Origin: CAYVMN01 sp964452575
GTDB lineage: Bacteria > Desulfobacterota > DSM-4660 > Desulfatiglandales > Desulfatiglandaceae
Direction of reading: 5' to 3'
Assembly: GCA_964452575.1 (NCBI GenBank)
Contig: CAYVMN010000116.1
Span: forward strand, 1-14,978
Length of the DNA stretch: 14,978 nt
Shown: piece by piece, positions 14,307 to 14,978 of the stretch
Position numbering within the stretch: position 1 is the first letter of the stretch
Layout of the letters: each line of letters opens with the position of its first letter
Program-made: the position numbers and the translations under genes
The notes under the pieces: generated by a model
What the model was told of the DNA's origin: nothing
The model's input: only the letters and a program-made list of their open reading frames with translations
Databases searched by the model: none

Positions 14307-14654
14307 TCTTGGGTGCAATCTTGGTTGTGGCAAAACGTTGTTTATCTTCTCTTCTATCGGCCGCCGGGTTTGATCTTGACCCATATCCCCATATTCCTTA
14401 AAGTAGCTTTGCAAGAAGGCGAATCCTTATCTGCAAAAACGATTCCAGCATGAGTCTCATTAGAAGAGCTTCAAACAAGTGTTTTTTCAGGAATATTTGG
14501 TGACCGTGTAACTCTGTGTATAAGGATAAAGATACTATCGCCTTACTCTAGAAGAATTGTGCTCTTAATGGCGTCTAAGACCCTGACCTTGGGTCATCGC
14601 CTCACAGGTGGTAGCTTTTCAGTCTAAGTGAAAAAGGCCAAGAATCATTGCGGA
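14307..14654. other. Intergenic stretch without a recognised gene
   Basis: About 350 AT-richer bases between the glycosyltransferase fragment and the radical SAM gene. No open frame with recognisable domains is seen, and no continuation of the truncated glycosyltransferase. It holds a small GACCC/GGGTC inverted repeat near 14579-14595 and a possible promoter at 14497-14524. Confidence 0.4.
14497..14524 (+). promoter_or_regulatory. Possible promoter for the radical SAM gene
   Basis: TTGGTG (14497-14502) and TATAAG (14519-14524) are 16 bases apart, about 130 bases before the radical SAM ATG. The match is moderate only. Confidence 0.25.
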
Positions 14655-14978
14655 ATGGATCTATTCGATAAAATCTGTATTCTGGAAACGACTCTGGCGG
14701 CCAATATGTTCAGGATGAGAAAGCCTTTGGCATGTCACTTCTCCATTACAAATCGTTGTCCCTGGAAATGTGTGTACTGCGGATTCAAGAATATGCACAA
14801 GAAGGAATGCACTACCCATGATGCTATCCGGATTATTGAGTCGCTGGCCGACATGGGCAACAAACGTCTACATTTGGTGGGTGGTGAACCTCTTTTGAGA
14901 AAAGACGTGGGATATCTGATTGCTGCAGCCAAGAACCGGGGATTATATGTCACCATGGCCACAAGCGGTATTAATCTG
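14655..14978 (+). CDS. Radical SAM domain protein, N-terminal part (runs off the window)
   Basis: An open frame of 108 codons from ATG 14655 continues to the window edge without a stop. It has the radical SAM iron-sulfur motif CPWKCVYC (CxxxCxxC) after SITNR at about residues 31-42, and VGGEPLLRKD near 78-87, the GGEP motif that binds S-adenosylmethionine. This matches the MoaA/NifB/PqqE/HpnH-like broad class. The substrate cannot be told from the fragment. A GTG at 14628 is an alternative start; the ribosome site is weak. Neighbours suggest an envelope context, but that is not evidence of function. Confidence 0.85.
   Translation, partial: MDLFDKICILETTLAANMFRMRKPLACHFSITNRCPWKCVYCGFKNMHKKECTTHDAIRIIESLADMGNKRLHLVGGEPLLRKDVGYLIAAAKNRGLYVTMATSGINL

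Overview
The window looks like chromosomal DNA of an anaerobic Gram-negative bacterium, most likely a deltaproteobacterium (Desulfobacterota). This rests on gene content: anaerobic-style cobalamin genes next to a BtuFCD-type importer, an FmdE family gene, lipid A-type genes, and short intergenic heptamer repeats. No phage, insertion sequence, tRNA, rRNA or CRISPR array was seen.

Positions 137-5046 (+ strand) hold a compact cobalamin block: threonine-phosphate decarboxylase (cobD/cobC type), cbiB, then btuF, btuC and btuD homologues with 1-nt spacing and a 4-nt overlap. The first two enzymes make and attach the aminopropanol arm of cobalamin; the last three form a corrinoid-type ABC importer. 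Their end meets a convergent fmdE gene (5043-5657, - strand), the two stop codons sharing TTAA. fmdE has a long leader with a strong promoter, a terminator-like hairpin and a compact fold resembling the molybdenum/tungsten cofactor (Moco/Tuco) riboswitch family.

Positions 6322-11376 (- strand) hold a lipid A-like gene set, transcribed in the order DUF6165-like remnant, LpxB-like glycosyltransferase 2, LpxB-like glycosyltransferase 1, a small doubtful ORF, lpxD-like, lpxA-like. Two sigma70-like promoters with exact 17-nt spacing precede the two glycosyltransferase segments. LpxC and FabZ are absent. By eye, the LpxA and LpxD homologues keep their catalytic histidines but have lost several residues that bind UDP-GlcNAc or uridine in the E. 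coli and Chlamydia enzymes, and the LpxB homologue lacks the usual Asp98. Together this suggests a divergent, perhaps non-canonical acylated-glycolipid pathway, which is the most interesting signal here.

Positions 11646-14978 continue the envelope theme: a membrane GT2/GT21 glycosyltransferase resembling ceramide glucosyltransferase/HpnI (+), an LpxL/HtrB-type acyltransferase (-), a truncated GT39-type glycosyltransferase fragment (+), and the start of a radical SAM protein running off the right edge (+, 14655 onward). The remnants at 11254-11376 and 14037-14306 show that the envelope region has undergone gene decay.
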